A DNA stretch of 64,000 nucleotides from Polaribacter sp. (GTDB lineage: Bacteria > Bacteroidota > Bacteroidia > Flavobacteriales > Flavobacteriaceae): positions 62,001 through 126,000 of the forward strand of contig JAQWGI010000015.1 in the NCBI GenBank assembly GCA_029238315.1. Direction: 5' to 3'. The notes beneath the pieces were generated by a model. That model searched no databases. It saw nothing but the letters and a program-made list of their open reading frames with translations, and was not told the origin of the DNA. Position numbers and translations under genes: made by a program. Shown piece by piece: positions 39,881-51,179 of this stretch (positions are counted from its first letter, which is position 1; every line of letters starts with the position of its first letter).

Positions 39881-40699
39881 ATGTCTGTTGCAAAAAAACA
39901 ATACAAGAGAGTTACCACAAAATCATTAGTAGACATGAAAGCTAATGGTCAAAAAATATCTATGCTAACTGCCTATGATTATACGATGGCAAAAATTGTT
40001 GATAGTGCAGGTATTGATGTTATTTTAGTGGGGGATTCTGCATCAAACGTAATGGCTGGCCACGAAACTACGTTGCCTATTACTCTAGATCAAATGATTT
40101 ATCATGCAAGTTCTGTAGTTAGAGGTATTGAGCGAAGTCTAGTGGTGGTAGATTTGCCTTTTGGTAGTTATCAATCAGATCCTAAAGAAGCGCTGCGCTC
40201 TGCCATTAGAATTATGAAAGAGTCTGGCGGGCACTCTGTAAAATTAGAAGGTGGAAAAGAAATAAAAGACTCTATCAAAAGAATTTTAAATGCTGGTATT
40301 CCTGTAATGGGGCATTTAGGTTTAACGCCTCAATCTATTTATAAATTTGGAACTTACACTGTTAGAGCAAAAGAAGAAGAAGAAGCAGAAAAATTATTGC
40401 AAGATGCTTTAATGCTAGAAAGAATTGGATGTTTTGCATTAGTTTTAGAAAAAGTTCCTGCTGCATTGGCACAAAAAGTTGCTGAAAGTATTTCGATTCC
40501 CGTAATTGGAATTGGTGCTGGTGGTGGTGTTGATGGACAAGTATTAGTTACCCATGATATGTTGGGAATGACGCACGAATTTAATCCGCGTTTTTTACGT
40601 AGATACCTAGATATGTATGAAGGAATGACAAACGCTTTTAAGCAATACAATGCTGATGTTAAAAGCAAAGATTTCCCTAATGAAAGTGAGCAGTATTAA
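39881..40699 (+). CDS. panB: 3-methyl-2-oxobutanoate hydroxymethyltransferase
   Basis: [53 protein letters not shown] at 39881. Confidence 0.96.
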   Translation: MSVAKKQYKRVTTKSLVDMKANGQKISMLTAYDYTMAKIVDSAGIDVILVGDSASNVMAGHETTLPITLDQMIYHASSVVRGIERSLVVVDLPFGSYQSDPKEALRSAIRIMKESGGHSVKLEGGKEIKDSIKRILNAGIPVMGHLGLTPQSIYKFGTYTVRAKEEEEAEKLLQDALMLERIGCFALVLEKVPAALAQKVAESISIPVIGIGAGGGVDGQVLVTHDMLGMTHEFNPRFLRRYLDMYEGMTNAFKQYNADVKSKDFPNESEQY

Positions 40700-40710
40700 T
40701 AATTTTAGAG

Positions 40711-40941
40711 ATGAAAAAAGCACTTAAAATAATTTCAGATATTTCAATTGTAGCATTTGGATTACTGCTTGTTTCAATTAAATTTATTGACTTAGACTAT
40801 TTTAATAGTTCAGATTTCACAAATACTTTAGTGATTATTTATCTAATTTCTAGCTTATATTATTACAAAATGGAATTAAAAGACAAAGATTCTAAAATAC
40901 AAGAGCTAAAACATTCTTTGGAAAAAAAAATAAAAGCGTGA
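40711..40941 (+). CDS. hypothetical small membrane protein
   Basis: Two hydrophobic segments and Lys-rich tail; overlaps next gene start. Confidence 0.65.
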   Translation: MKKALKIISDISIVAFGLLLVSIKFIDLDYFNSSDFTNTLVIIYLISSLYYYKMELKDKDSKIQELKHSLEKKIKA

Positions 40942-41873
40942 AAATCCTTCACATTGATTCTAATCATCCATTATTATTAAACCAACTTTCTGAGCTCGGT
41001 TTTACAAATGATGAAGATTATTCGTCTTCGAAAACTGAGATTGAAGATAAAATTCATTTGTATGATGGAATTATCATCAGAAGCAGATTTACAATCGATA
41101 AACAATTTTTAGACAAAGCAACGAACCTAAAGTTTATAGCAAGAGTTGGCGCTGGTTTAGAAAATATTGATTGTGATTATGCAGAAGAAAAAGGTGTCTA
41201 TTTAATTTCTGCTCCAGAAGGAAATAGAAATGCTGTTGGAGAACACGCATTAGGAATGTTACTTTCAATTTTCAATAAATTAAACAAAGCTGATAACGAA
41301 GTTAGAAACGGAAAATGGTTGCGTGAAGAAAATCGTGGCGTTGAATTAGACGGGAAAACAGTTGGTTTAATTGGTTATGGAAATATGGGAAAGTCGTTCG
41401 CTAAAAAACTACGTGGTTTTGATGTAGAAGTTTTGTGTTACGATATTAAACCAAATATGGGAGATCAAAACTGCAAACAAGTTTCTTTAGATACATTGCA
41501 AGAAAAAGCAGATGTTTTAAGTTTGCATACTCCACAAACCCAATTAACAACGAATATGATAAACGAAGTGTTTATCAATCAATTCAAGAAATCTTTTTGG
41601 TTGATAAATACCGCAAGAGGAAAATCTGTTGTTACAAAAGATTTAGTTGCTGCTTTAAAAAACAATAAAATTTTAGGTGCTGGATTGGATGTGTTAGAAT
41701 ACGAAAAAGTATCTTTTGAAAACTTGTTCACAACTGAAATACCAGAAGCTTTTCAATATTTAATTATTGCAGAAAATGTAATTTTAAGTCCACATGTTGC
41801 CGGTTGGACGATTGAAAGCAATCAAAAATTAGCACAAACTATTGTAGATAAAATCAAACTCAAATTTTACTAA
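40938..41873 (+). CDS. D-2-hydroxyacid dehydrogenase (phosphoglycerate dehydrogenase-like)
   Basis: ARVGAGLENIDCDYAEEKGVYLISAPEGNRNAVGEHALGMLL...TVGLIGYGNMGKSFAKKLRGF. Confidence 0.93.
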   Translation: MKILHIDSNHPLLLNQLSELGFTNDEDYSSSKTEIEDKIHLYDGIIIRSRFTIDKQFLDKATNLKFIARVGAGLENIDCDYAEEKGVYLISAPEGNRNAVGEHALGMLLSIFNKLNKADNEVRNGKWLREENRGVELDGKTVGLIGYGNMGKSFAKKLRGFDVEVLCYDIKPNMGDQNCKQVSLDTLQEKADVLSLHTPQTQLTTNMINEVFINQFKKSFWLINTARGKSVVTKDLVAALKNNKILGAGLDVLEYEKVSFENLFTTEIPEAFQYLIIAENVILSPHVAGWTIESNQKLAQTIVDKIKLKFY

Positions 41874-41900
41874 AATATTTAATCAACAAAAAACAAACAA

Positions 41901-42194
41901 ATGCAAGTTATAGACGAAAACGGAAACTCTGTTCCAAATGAATCAAGTAAAAGAGTAGTGACTGGAATTTTAGCAATATTATTAGGCCCTTTAGGGATTC
42001 ATAAATTTATTTTAGGGTATACTAAAGAAGGTATTATCACATTAGTAATAACTTTTATATTAGGTGTTATTACTTGTGGAATTGCAGCTTGGGCAATGGG
42101 AATAATTACACTAATTGAAGGAATTATTTACCTTACAAAATCTGACGAAGAATTTACTTACATGTATCAAACAAACAAAAAGAGTTGGTTTTAA
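41901..42194 (+). CDS. TM2 domain-containing protein
   Basis: RVVTGILAILLGPLGIHKFILGYTKEGIITLVITF. Confidence 0.9.
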   Translation: MQVIDENGNSVPNESSKRVVTGILAILLGPLGIHKFILGYTKEGIITLVITFILGVITCGIAAWAMGIITLIEGIIYLTKSDEEFTYMYQTNKKSWF

Positions 42195-42212
42195 AATCAC
42201 CTTAAAAACATC

Positions 42213-42246
42213 AAAAAGCCAAACAATCTTGTTTGGCTTTTTTTAC
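42213..42246. terminator. bidirectional terminator between convergent TM2 and OlsF-like genes
   Basis: aaaaagccaaaca-atct-tgtttggcttttttta. Confidence 0.88.
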
Positions 42247-44063
42247 TACTTGTTTTTCTGCTCTTGCAGTTCTGTTGCTTTTTTTTCTAATTCTGCCTGA
42301 AATTCTTCCATAACAGGTTTTACCGTGCTTTCTGGCAAATCTGAAACTCTAATATACATTAAACCATCTACCGCATTGTTAAATTTTGGATCTACATTAA
42401 AAGCAACTAGACGCGCATTTTGTTTTACGTATTTTTTAATTAAAACAGGGATCCTTAAAGCACCAGGTTCAATTTCATCAATGATTTTATCAAACTTTTG
42501 CATATCTGCCTTGGTGGCGTCAAAGACAAAATCTTTATCGTCATCTTTTAATTTTACCTTAAACTCTTTCTTTGGAAAAATATATTGCGCAATATATGGG
42601 TCATAATAATGAGATTTCATAAACTCTATCATCAACGATTTAGAAAACTCAGAAAACTGATTGCTAATACTAACACCACCCATTAAATATTTATATTCTG
42701 GATGTCTAAGTGTAACATTTACAATTCCTTTCCATAATAAAAACAAAGGCATTGGTTTTTGCTGGTATTCTTTTACAATAAAAGCACGGCCCATTTCTAT
42801 CGTTTTTTCTAACATAGAATGCAACTCGGGTTCAAATCTAAATAATGTTTGAATGTAAAAACCAGCAATTCCGTATTTCTTGTAAATCTCTTTCCCTAGG
42901 CCCGTTCTATAAGCTCCAACAAGTCTTTTTGCTTCTCTGTCCCACAAAATTAAATGATGATAATAATTATCAAACTTGTCTAAATCAATTGGCTTATTAG
43001 TTCCTTCACCAACATCTCTAAAAGTAACCTCTCTTAATCTACCAATTTCTTGAAGTAAATTCGGAATCTCTTTTGCGCTTGCAAAAAACACTTCATAATT
43101 TTTACTCTCTAATAATCTTTTATCATTCTCTCTTAATTTTTCTACTTCTTTGATAAAGTGTTTTACGTTTTTTTGAGAAATGATTTCTTTTGGCGGTTTT
43201 GGTATTTTTAAGTTTTGAGGAGAAAGAATTTTTGGTGCTTTTTTCTCAAAAGGATTTGCCAACATGTACGTTTTTTTTCTGATAAATTCAGAAAAAGAAG
43301 AAATGTCTTTATAGGTATCTTGATCTTTTACAGAAATTGGTTTTCCTATTCTAACTTTTATTACTCGATGTTTTTGAGACAATAATTCTGATGGTAATTT
43401 TGCTGTTCTAAACGTATCACTAATTTTAGATAACACATAAAACATTCTACTATTTTTTGCGTGAAAATAAATTGGAATTACAGGAACTTGCGCTTTTTTT
43501 ATCAATTTAACAGCGCCTTCTTCCCAGGGTTTATCAACCATTAATTTTCCATCTCTGTAAGTAGAAACTTCACCTGCAGGAAAAATACCAAGCGGATAGC
43601 CATTTCGTATATGTTGTAAAGCACTTTTAATTCCGGCAACACTAGATTTGGCCTCTTTATGGTTTTCAAAAGGGTTTACGGGCATTACAAAAGGCTTTAA
43701 TGGCTCAATTCTGTGTAAAAGAAAGTTCGCAATAATTTTGTAGTCAGGTCTTTCTTGAAGCAATAGCTTCAATAGTAAAACTCCGTCAATTCCTCCTAAA
43801 GGATGATTGGAAACAGTTATAAAAGGCCCTTCCTTTGGGATTCTTTTTAAATCTTCTTCCGGAATTTCAAATTCAATTTTAAACTCCCCTAAAATTCCAT
43901 TCAAAAAAGCTAAATCTTCTTTGTGCTTGTGGCTGTTATAAATTTTATTAATCTTAGAAATACTTAAAAGCTTCATTAATAACCACCCAACAAAGGTTCC
44001 TAAAAAACCATATTTTGAGATGCCTAAAACTGTAGAAATTTCTTTAGATGTTACAATGCTCAT
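42246..44063 (-). CDS. olsF: fused lysophospholipid-type O-acyltransferase and GNAT-like N-acyltransferase, OlsF-like aminolipid synthase
   Basis: N-terminal PlsC-like VSNHPLGGIDG...IFPAGEVSTYRDG; C-terminal OlsB-like REVTFRDVGEGTNKPIDLDKFDNYYHHLILWDREAKRLVGAYRTG. Confidence 0.75.
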   Translation of the reverse strand: MSIVTSKEISTVLGISKYGFLGTFVGWLLMKLLSISKINKIYNSHKHKEDLAFLNGILGEFKIEFEIPEEDLKRIPKEGPFITVSNHPLGGIDGVLLLKLLLQERPDYKIIANFLLHRIEPLKPFVMPVNPFENHKEAKSSVAGIKSALQHIRNGYPLGIFPAGEVSTYRDGKLMVDKPWEEGAVKLIKKAQVPVIPIYFHAKNSRMFYVLSKISDTFRTAKLPSELLSQKHRVIKVRIGKPISVKDQDTYKDISSFSEFIRKKTYMLANPFEKKAPKILSPQNLKIPKPPKEIISQKNVKHFIKEVEKLRENDKRLLESKNYEVFFASAKEIPNLLQEIGRLREVTFRDVGEGTNKPIDLDKFDNYYHHLILWDREAKRLVGAYRTGLGKEIYKKYGIAGFYIQTLFRFEPELHSMLEKTIEMGRAFIVKEYQQKPMPLFLLWKGIVNVTLRHPEYKYLMGGVSISNQFSEFSKSLMIEFMKSHYYDPYIAQYIFPKKEFKVKLKDDDKDFVFDATKADMQKFDKIIDEIEPGALRIPVLIKKYVKQNARLVAFNVDPKFNNAVDGLMYIRVSDLPESTVKPVMEEFQAELEKKATELQEQKNK

Positions 44064-44122
44064 GCGTTAAAAATTGACATAGCTACAAAATTACTGCAAA
44101 ATTACTAGTTGACATAATTATT

Positions 44123-45370
44123 TTACTCTTCAATAATTAATTGTACGGTTTCTCTACTGGTTTGTTTTAATAAAACGGTTCCTTTATTTTCTATTTTTTC
44201 GATAGAAGCTGCGTTAAAATGTCTAATGGTAAATAAACTTACATGTTGGTTGTATCGCACCTTAAAATTAGGTTTCAACTCGTTGTAAAACGACATAAAA
44301 TTCAAGTAATTGTCTTCTAAACATACCGAAAAGCTAATGGCAGAATTCTGAATTAAATTAACTTTTAGTTGATATTGATCTAATAAATTGAAAATAAAAC
44401 TCAAGTTTTTTTCTACCATAAAAGAAAAATCGTTGGTAGAAATAGAAACCAAAATTTGATTCTTTTTAACGATAAAACAATTTGTTTTTGGAATTAAAGC
44501 AACTCCTTTACTAACTTTTGTGCCGTTGTTTTTTAAATTGTCAAACGAACGTACAAATAACGGAATTCTTTTATTCTCTAAAGGTTTTATTGTCTTCGGG
44601 TGAATAACAGAAGCACCATAAAATGCCATTTCAATTGCTTCTTGATACGAGATTTGATTTAATAAAACAGTATTTTCAAAAACTCTTGGATCTGCATTTA
44701 AAACACCATCAACATCTTTCCAGATAGTAACACTTTCTGCGTCTAAACAGTAAGCCAATATACCTGCAGTAAAATCAGAACCTTCTCTTCCTAAAGTGGT
44801 AGAATTTCCTTTTAAGTCACTACCAATAAAACCTTGTGTTATCTGCAGCTTTTTTAAATTAATTTGCTTGCAATTAAAAGTTGTTGCTTTCCAGTTTACA
44901 GTAGCATTTCTGTAATTAGCATCTGTTTTAATAAGTGATCTACTGTCTACCCAATTGTTTTTAATATTAGATTTCTTTAAAAAAGCACTTATTATTTTTG
45001 TAGCAATTAACTCCCCAAAACAAACTATTTGATCATATACAAAATTATATTCTTTAACAGGGTTTTGAATTAAAAATCCTTGCAACTCAACATATAAATT
45101 GCTTATTTCTAAATAAATGGCGGCATCTTCTTCAAATAAATTATCTAAAATTTCTTGATGAAAAGCTTGAGTTGCATTCACTGCGTTTTTTAGTTTTGGC
45201 GAGTTACTTAAGTAAGTTTCAACAACATTTTCAAATGCATTGGTCATTTTTCCCATTGCAGAAACTACTATAAATGTGTTTGCAGTGCCTTCATGTTCTA
45301 ATACACGAACTAAATTTCTAACACCATTGGCATTTTTTACAGAAGCACCTCCAAACTTAAATACTCTCAT
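44123..45370 (-). CDS. aspartate kinase
   Basis: MRVFKFGGASVKNANGVRNL...TLGREGSDFTAGILAYCLDAESVTIWKDVDGVLNADPR. Confidence 0.94.
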   Translation of the reverse strand: MRVFKFGGASVKNANGVRNLVRVLEHEGTANTFIVVSAMGKMTNAFENVVETYLSNSPKLKNAVNATQAFHQEILDNLFEEDAAIYLEISNLYVELQGFLIQNPVKEYNFVYDQIVCFGELIATKIISAFLKKSNIKNNWVDSRSLIKTDANYRNATVNWKATTFNCKQINLKKLQITQGFIGSDLKGNSTTLGREGSDFTAGILAYCLDAESVTIWKDVDGVLNADPRVFENTVLLNQISYQEAIEMAFYGASVIHPKTIKPLENKRIPLFVRSFDNLKNNGTKVSKGVALIPKTNCFIVKKNQILVSISTNDFSFMVEKNLSFIFNLLDQYQLKVNLIQNSAISFSVCLEDNYLNFMSFYNELKPNFKVRYNQHVSLFTIRHFNAASIEKIENKGTVLLKQTSRETVQLIIEE

Positions 45371-45372
45371 TC

Positions 45373-45849
45373 TTAACTTTCTATAAAATTCTTTAGATCA
45401 TGTTCTTTCATATGTACAACTTGCCAATCTTCTAAAACAGTTGCCCCCGTACTTTTATAGAAATCAATGGCATTTTTATTCCAACTCAACACATCCCAAA
45501 CCACTCTTTTGGCACCTAAGTCATAAGCGTATTTCAATACAGATTTATACAATGCAATACCAATGCCAAAGCCTCTTTTGTGCTTCGTAACAATTAAATC
45601 TTCTAAATGAACCACACGCCCTTTCCATGTAGAATAACGTTCGTAAAACAAGGCTGTACCTACAATTTTATTATTCTCTTCTGCAACAAATGTTTTAAAT
45701 TTTGGATGCTCAGAAAAACCATCTTTGATCAAATCTACTTCTGTAACCTCAACTTCATTTGGTAATTTTTCAAACAGTGCAAGTTCTTTAATTAAATGCA
45801 TAACATTTTGCATGTCTTCTTTTTGTCCTTCTCTAATGATAAAACTCAT
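45373..45849 (-). CDS. GNAT family N-acetyltransferase
   Basis: VVHLEDLIVTKHKRGFGIGIALYKSVLKYA...WNKNAIDFYKSTGA. Confidence 0.94.
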   Translation of the reverse strand: MSFIIREGQKEDMQNVMHLIKELALFEKLPNEVEVTEVDLIKDGFSEHPKFKTFVAEENNKIVGTALFYERYSTWKGRVVHLEDLIVTKHKRGFGIGIALYKSVLKYAYDLGAKRVVWDVLSWNKNAIDFYKSTGATVLEDWQVVHMKEHDLKNFIES

Positions 45850-45910
45850 AATATTATTTTAAGTCCAACAAATTTAAACGATATTTGTAAACCATTTACA
45901 ATAAATTGAC

Positions 45911-46933
45911 ATGAATCAATCTCACAAAACTTTAGGAGAGTTTATAATTGATAATCAAAATCATTTTCAATACTCTTCTGGAGAGTTATCTCGTTTAATT
46001 AATTCGATAAGATTAGCTGCAAAAGTAGTAAACCATGAAATTAGAAAAGCAGGGTTGGTTGATATTACTGGCGCTTCTGGTGATGTAAATATTCAAGGTG
46101 AAACGCAACAAAAATTAGATGTTTTAGCAAATGATTTGTTTAAACAAACGATCATTAATAGAGAAATTGTTTGTGGAATTGCAAGCGAAGAAGAAGATGA
46201 TTTTGTAATTGTAGAAGGTAAAAATAAAACAAACCAAAACAAATATGTATTGTTGATGGATCCATTAGATGGTTCGTCAAACATAGATGTAAATGTTTCT
46301 GTTGGTACAATTTTTTCTATTTATAGACGTGTTTCTCCAGACGGAACTCCAGTTACAAAAGAAGATTTTTTACAAAAAGGAAGCGAGCAAGTTGCTGCAG
46401 GTTATGTTGCATACGGAACATCAACAATGTTAGTTTTTACAACAGGAAATGGTGTAAACGGATTTACGTTAAATCCAGCAATTGGAACTTTTTATTTATC
46501 GCACCCTAACATTACTTTTCCAGAAATCGGAAAAATATATTCTGTAAATGAAGGAAATTATGTGCACTTTCCAAAAGGGGTAAAAGAATATTTAAAATAC
46601 TGCCAGGAAGAAAAAGAAAACAGGCCCTATACTTCTAGATACATTGGTTCTTTGGTAACAGATTTTCATCGAAACATGATCAAAGGCGGCATCTATCTTT
46701 ATCCAACAAGTAAAATTGGGCCGAAAGGCAAATTGCGCTTGCTTTACGAATGTAATCCAATGGCGTTTTTGGCAGAACAAGCAGGAGGAAAAGCTTCAGA
46801 CGGGTACAAAAGAATTTTAGACCTAGAGCCAACTGAGCTGCACCAACGTGTTCCTTTTTTCTGTGGATGTGAAAAAATGGTAACAAAAGCAGAAGCGTTT
46901 ATGGGAAGGTATCCAGAAGATGCAAATTATTAG
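45911..46933 (+). CDS. fbp: fructose-1,6-bisphosphatase class I
   Basis: [27 protein letters not shown]...[26 protein letters not shown]. Confidence 0.96.
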   Translation: MNQSHKTLGEFIIDNQNHFQYSSGELSRLINSIRLAAKVVNHEIRKAGLVDITGASGDVNIQGETQQKLDVLANDLFKQTIINREIVCGIASEEEDDFVIVEGKNKTNQNKYVLLMDPLDGSSNIDVNVSVGTIFSIYRRVSPDGTPVTKEDFLQKGSEQVAAGYVAYGTSTMLVFTTGNGVNGFTLNPAIGTFYLSHPNITFPEIGKIYSVNEGNYVHFPKGVKEYLKYCQEEKENRPYTSRYIGSLVTDFHRNMIKGGIYLYPTSKIGPKGKLRLLYECNPMAFLAEQAGGKASDGYKRILDLEPTELHQRVPFFCGCEKMVTKAEAFMGRYPEDANY

Positions 46934-47083
46934 AAACTAATTTCTATAATTTTTTCTTATATCAACATAAAAAATCAAAACCAACACAACTTGTTGGTCC
47001 AGGTATTTTCAATTAAATTTGTAAAAATAGTAAATCAGAATTCACCTGAGAAACAATAAATTTAATCATTAAAACAAATAATT

Positions 47084-47692
47084 ATGGCTTTTACATTACC
47101 AGAATTAGGATACGCGTATGACGCTTTAGAACCAAATATTGACGCAAGAACGATGGAGATTCATCACAGCAAACATCATCAAGGTTATACAAACAACTTA
47201 AACAATGCCATTACAGGAACTGCACTAGAAGGTAAATCTATAGAAGGTATTTTGACCAACTTAGACATGAGCAACGGAGCTGTTAGAAATAATGGTGGAG
47301 GTTTTTACAACCATTCTTTATTTTGGTCTGTTATGAACCCAAACGATAAAGGTGCTCTTTCTGGCGATTTAAAAGATGCTATTGAAGCTGCTTATGGTTC
47401 TAAGGAGGCTTTTATGGAAGCTTTTTCTAAAGCAGCAGCTACTCAATTTGGTTCTGGCTGGGCTTGGTTGTGTGTTCACAAAGGCGGAAAAGTAGAAATT
47501 TGTGCTACTCCAAATCAAGACAATCCATTAATGCCAGGTGTTGCTTGTGAGGGAACTCCGATTTTAGGATTGGATGTTTGGGAGCATGCTTATTACTTAA
47601 ACTACCAAAACAGAAGACCAGATTATATCAATGCATTTTTTAATGTAATTAACTGGAACGAAGTGCAAAAAAGATATACAGCTGCTAAATAA
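47084..47692 (+). CDS. sodB: superoxide dismutase (Fe/Mn)
   Basis: [20 protein letters not shown]...FGSGWAWL...[22 protein letters not shown]. Confidence 0.95.
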   Translation: MAFTLPELGYAYDALEPNIDARTMEIHHSKHHQGYTNNLNNAITGTALEGKSIEGILTNLDMSNGAVRNNGGGFYNHSLFWSVMNPNDKGALSGDLKDAIEAAYGSKEAFMEAFSKAAATQFGSGWAWLCVHKGGKVEICATPNQDNPLMPGVACEGTPILGLDVWEHAYYLNYQNRRPDYINAFFNVINWNEVQKRYTAAK

Positions 47693-47737
47693 GCAAGGCA
47701 GTCACTTATAGAATGGTGAGTCTTAGAAGCTCATTCA

Positions 47738-47771
47738 TGAAAAAAGCATCCTAATTAGGATGCTTTTTTAT
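47738..47771 (+). terminator. terminator after superoxide dismutase
   Basis: aaaaaagcatcc-taat-taggatgctttttta type hairpin. Confidence 0.88.
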
Positions 47772-47788
47772 GCTATACGATTAAAAAC

Positions 47789-49687
47789 TTAATAAGCTCT
47801 TTCGTTGTTACCTTCATAGAAATTGATGAATGCTTGGTTTACCACACGATGCCCACCGTCTGTTGGATAATCTCCTGTAAAATACCAATCTCCTAAATTG
47901 TCGGGACACGCAATATGCAAGTTTTCTACAGATTGATAAATCACCTCAACCGAAGCATTAATAGCATCCGTTTTTAACATTTCTGCAATCTTAGCAGATA
48001 CTTGTTCCCTGCTAAATGGTGCATAAATTTCCTTTACATGATTTATAATTTCACTATCTGGCTTGTCTTTTTGAGCAATTGATTTTTGATATACTTCATC
48101 TACAATATGGTACTGATTGGTTTCTTTTAACAAGTCCAATGCGGCTCTAAAAGCAATAAAATCCTCAATTTTTGCCATGTCAATTCCGTAGCAATCTGGG
48201 TATCGAATTTGAGGTGCCGAAGAAACCACAACAATTTTCTTTGGATTTAAACGGTCTAAAATTTTAATAATACTTTTCTTTAAGGTAGTTCCTCTAACAA
48301 TACTATCGTCTATAATTACCAAGTTGTCGGTTGGTTTTACAACACCGTAAGTTACGTCATACACATGCGCAACCAAATCGTCTCTAGAATTATCATCTGC
48401 AATAAACGTTCTTAATTTTGCGTCTTTAATGGCAATTTTTTCAAAACGTGGTCTTTCTGATAAAATTTCAGTTACTTTTTCTGCGGATAATTTAGTGCCA
48501 CCTGCTAAAATTTTAGCTGTTTTTTGTTGATTTAATACATCTTCTGCAGCTTCTGTCATTCCGTAAAACGAAGTTTCTGCTGTGTTTGGAATGTAAGAAA
48601 AAACCGAATTGGTAATGTCGTTGTCAATCGATTTTAATATTTCTGGAAATACTAGTTTTCCTAAGTTTTTTCGTTCTTCATAAATAGACGCATCACTCCC
48701 TCTAGAAAAATAAATACGCTCAAAAGAACAGGCCTTTTTCTCTTTCTGATCTAAAATAGATTTTACATCAATTTGTCCATCTTTTTTAATAATCAATGCA
48801 TGTCCTCTTTCTAATTCTTGCACTCTATCAATAGCAACATTAAAAACCGTCTGAATTACAGGTCTTTCTGAGGCAACCACCACAACTTCATCATCTTGAT
48901 AATAAAAAGTAGGTCTAATTCCGTTAGGATCTCTTAAAACAAATGCGTCTCCATGACCCACTAAACCAGCCATTGCATAACCGCCATCCCAGTTTTTAGC
49001 AGAACGTTGTAAAACATTTTGCAAATCTAAATGCTCTTCTATAAATGGCGAAGCATCTTTTTTATTAAAACCAGCTTCTTTTGCTTTTGTATACAAACCA
49101 GCAACTTCATCTTCTAAAAAGTGCCCAATTTTTTCCATGACAGTTACTGTATCTGTAAACTCTTTTGGATGCTGTCCTAATTCTATTAATTCTTCTAGTA
49201 GCTGTTTAGAATTGGTCATATTAAAATTACCGGCAACAATTAAATTTTGATGTTTCCAGTTAGACTGACGTAAAAAAGGATGCACACTTTCGATGCTATT
49301 TTTACCAAAAGTTCCGTAACGAACATGGCCTAGAAACAAATTACCTAAATACGGCATGTTTTCTTCTTGCCAAGCAACATCGTCTTTTTTAGAGGGATTT
49401 TCTTCTAAAACACCATTTAAGCGATCGTTAATTTGCCCAAAAATATCTTGAATGGGTTGCGACTGATTAGAGCGAACTCTACTGATATATCTAGTGCCTG
49501 GATTTACGTTAAACTTAACACTTGCAAAACCAGCACCATCTTGCCCACGGTTATGCTGCTTTTCCATTAACAAATACATTTTGTTAATTCCGTAAAAGGC
49601 AGTTCCGTATTTGTCTTTATAATATTGTAACGGTTTTAACAATCTTACCATTGCAATTCCACATTCGTGTTTTAAAGCATCACTCAT
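47789..49687 (-). CDS. purF: amidophosphoribosyltransferase (PurF family)
   Basis: MSDALKHECGIAMVRLLKP...GQDGAGFASVKF...FLGHVRYGTFG...NLVIIDDSIVRGTTLKKSI. Confidence 0.92.
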   Translation of the reverse strand: MSDALKHECGIAMVRLLKPLQYYKDKYGTAFYGINKMYLLMEKQHNRGQDGAGFASVKFNVNPGTRYISRVRSNQSQPIQDIFGQINDRLNGVLEENPSKKDDVAWQEENMPYLGNLFLGHVRYGTFGKNSIESVHPFLRQSNWKHQNLIVAGNFNMTNSKQLLEELIELGQHPKEFTDTVTVMEKIGHFLEDEVAGLYTKAKEAGFNKKDASPFIEEHLDLQNVLQRSAKNWDGGYAMAGLVGHGDAFVLRDPNGIRPTFYYQDDEVVVVASERPVIQTVFNVAIDRVQELERGHALIIKKDGQIDVKSILDQKEKKACSFERIYFSRGSDASIYEERKNLGKLVFPEILKSIDNDITNSVFSYIPNTAETSFYGMTEAAEDVLNQQKTAKILAGGTKLSAEKVTEILSERPRFEKIAIKDAKLRTFIADDNSRDDLVAHVYDVTYGVVKPTDNLVIIDDSIVRGTTLKKSIIKILDRLNPKKIVVVSSAPQIRYPDCYGIDMAKIEDFIAFRAALDLLKETNQYHIVDEVYQKSIAQKDKPDSEIINHVKEIYAPFSREQVSAKIAEMLKTDAINASVEVIYQSVENLHIACPDNLGDWYFTGDYPTDGGHRVVNQAFINFYEGNNERAY

Positions 49688-49720
49688 TTTAAAGTCAGTT
49701 ATTTAGTATTTTTTTATAAA

Positions 49721-49747
49721 AAAAATCCGCAGCAAAAAGCGCGGATG
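49721..49747 (-). terminator. terminator after PfkB-family kinase
   Basis: Minus strand atccgcgctttttgctgcggattttttt. Confidence 0.8.
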
Positions 49748-49752
49748 TTTGT

Positions 49753-50679
49753 TTATGAAATTTCTATATCAAATTGTGTAAGTTGCTTAAACGCGTTTAA
49801 GCGTTCTTTTACTTCGTTTGCTGTTAATTTCTCCATGCGTTGTGTTCCAAATTTTTCAACACAAAAAGAGGCTAGGTTAGAGCCGTATATAATGGCGTTT
49901 TTCATGTTATCAAAAGAAATATCTTTTGTTTTTGCTAAGTAGCCGCAAAAGCCACCAGCAAAGGTATCTCCTGCGCCTGTTGGGTCAAAAACTTCAGCTA
50001 AAGGTAAGGCTGGTGCAAAAAACATTTTGTCTTCGTTAAATAATAAAGCGCCGTGTTCTCCTTTTTTGATGACCACATATTTTGGACCCATTTTATGAAT
50101 TTTCTTAGCGGCATTTACCAAAGAATATTCGCCAGATAATTGCCTAGCTTCTTCATCGTTAATGGTAATAACATCTACTCTTTTTAGTACCGTATGTAAA
50201 TCGTCTAAAGCAATATCCATCCAAAAATTCATGGTATCCAAAACCACTAATTTTGGTTTTTCTGTCATTTGATCTAATACAGAAGCTTGTGTTAGCGGGT
50301 GTAAATTACCCAACATTACAATAGCTGCATCTTTAAATTTTTCTGGAACTACTGGCTGAAAATGCTCTAGAACATTTAATTCCGTAATTAACGTATCACG
50401 AGAATTCATGTCGTTATGATATTTACCGCTCCAAAAGAATGTTTTTCCGTTAGGGTCTATTTCAATTCCATCAGTATTAATGCCTTTCGCATTCATCATT
50501 TTAATATCTGAATCTAAAAAGTCAGCTCCAACCACAGATACAACTCCGGTTTCTACACCAAACTGACTTGCAGCCAAGCCTACATAGGTGCCAGAACCTC
50601 CTAATATTTTATCTGTTTTGCCAAAAGGCGTTTCTATAGCATCAAAAGCTACGGTACCAACTGCTAATAATTTACTCAT
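49753..50679 (-). CDS. PfkB family carbohydrate kinase
   Basis: GGSGTYVGLAASQFG...FDPTGAGDTFAGGFCGYLA. Confidence 0.94.
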   Translation of the reverse strand: MSKLLAVGTVAFDAIETPFGKTDKILGGSGTYVGLAASQFGVETGVVSVVGADFLDSDIKMMNAKGINTDGIEIDPNGKTFFWSGKYHNDMNSRDTLITELNVLEHFQPVVPEKFKDAAIVMLGNLHPLTQASVLDQMTEKPKLVVLDTMNFWMDIALDDLHTVLKRVDVITINDEEARQLSGEYSLVNAAKKIHKMGPKYVVIKKGEHGALLFNEDKMFFAPALPLAEVFDPTGAGDTFAGGFCGYLAKTKDISFDNMKNAIIYGSNLASFCVEKFGTQRMEKLTANEVKERLNAFKQLTQFDIEIS

Positions 50680-50752
50680 TTGTTATTTATTATTCTTAAT
50701 TTTGCAGTATTACAAAATCAGTCATTAGACTGTGCAAAAATAAGTTTTATAA

Positions 50753-51169
50753 ATGACTATTAAAGAAATACAAGAAGAAATTATTGACGAGTTTTCGATG
50801 TTTGATGATTGGATGGAACGTTACGAATACATCATCGATTTAGGGAAATCTTTACCACTAATAGACTCGCGTTTTAAACTAGATGAAAACTTGATTAAGG
50901 GATGTCAATCCAAAGTTTGGCTTCATTCTAATTTACAAAACGACAAACTTGTTTTTACTGCCGATAGCGACGCTATTTTAACAAAAGGAATTGTGGCGCT
51001 TTTATTACGCGTTTTTTCTGATCAAAAAGCGGCAGATATTTTAGCGGCAGACACAAACTTTATTGATGAAATTGGACTGAAAGAGCATTTAAGTCCAACA
51101 AGAGCAAATGGATTAGTTTCTATGTTAAAACAAATAAAAATATATGCAATTGCATTACAATCAAAATAA
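50753..51169 (+). CDS. sufE: SufE family cysteine desulfuration protein
   Basis: WMERYEYIIDLGKSLPLID...LIKGCQSKVWL...HLSPTRANGLVSML. Confidence 0.95.
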   Translation: MTIKEIQEEIIDEFSMFDDWMERYEYIIDLGKSLPLIDSRFKLDENLIKGCQSKVWLHSNLQNDKLVFTADSDAILTKGIVALLLRVFSDQKAADILAADTNFIDEIGLKEHLSPTRANGLVSMLKQIKIYAIALQSK

Positions 51170-51179
51170 AAAATAGAAG

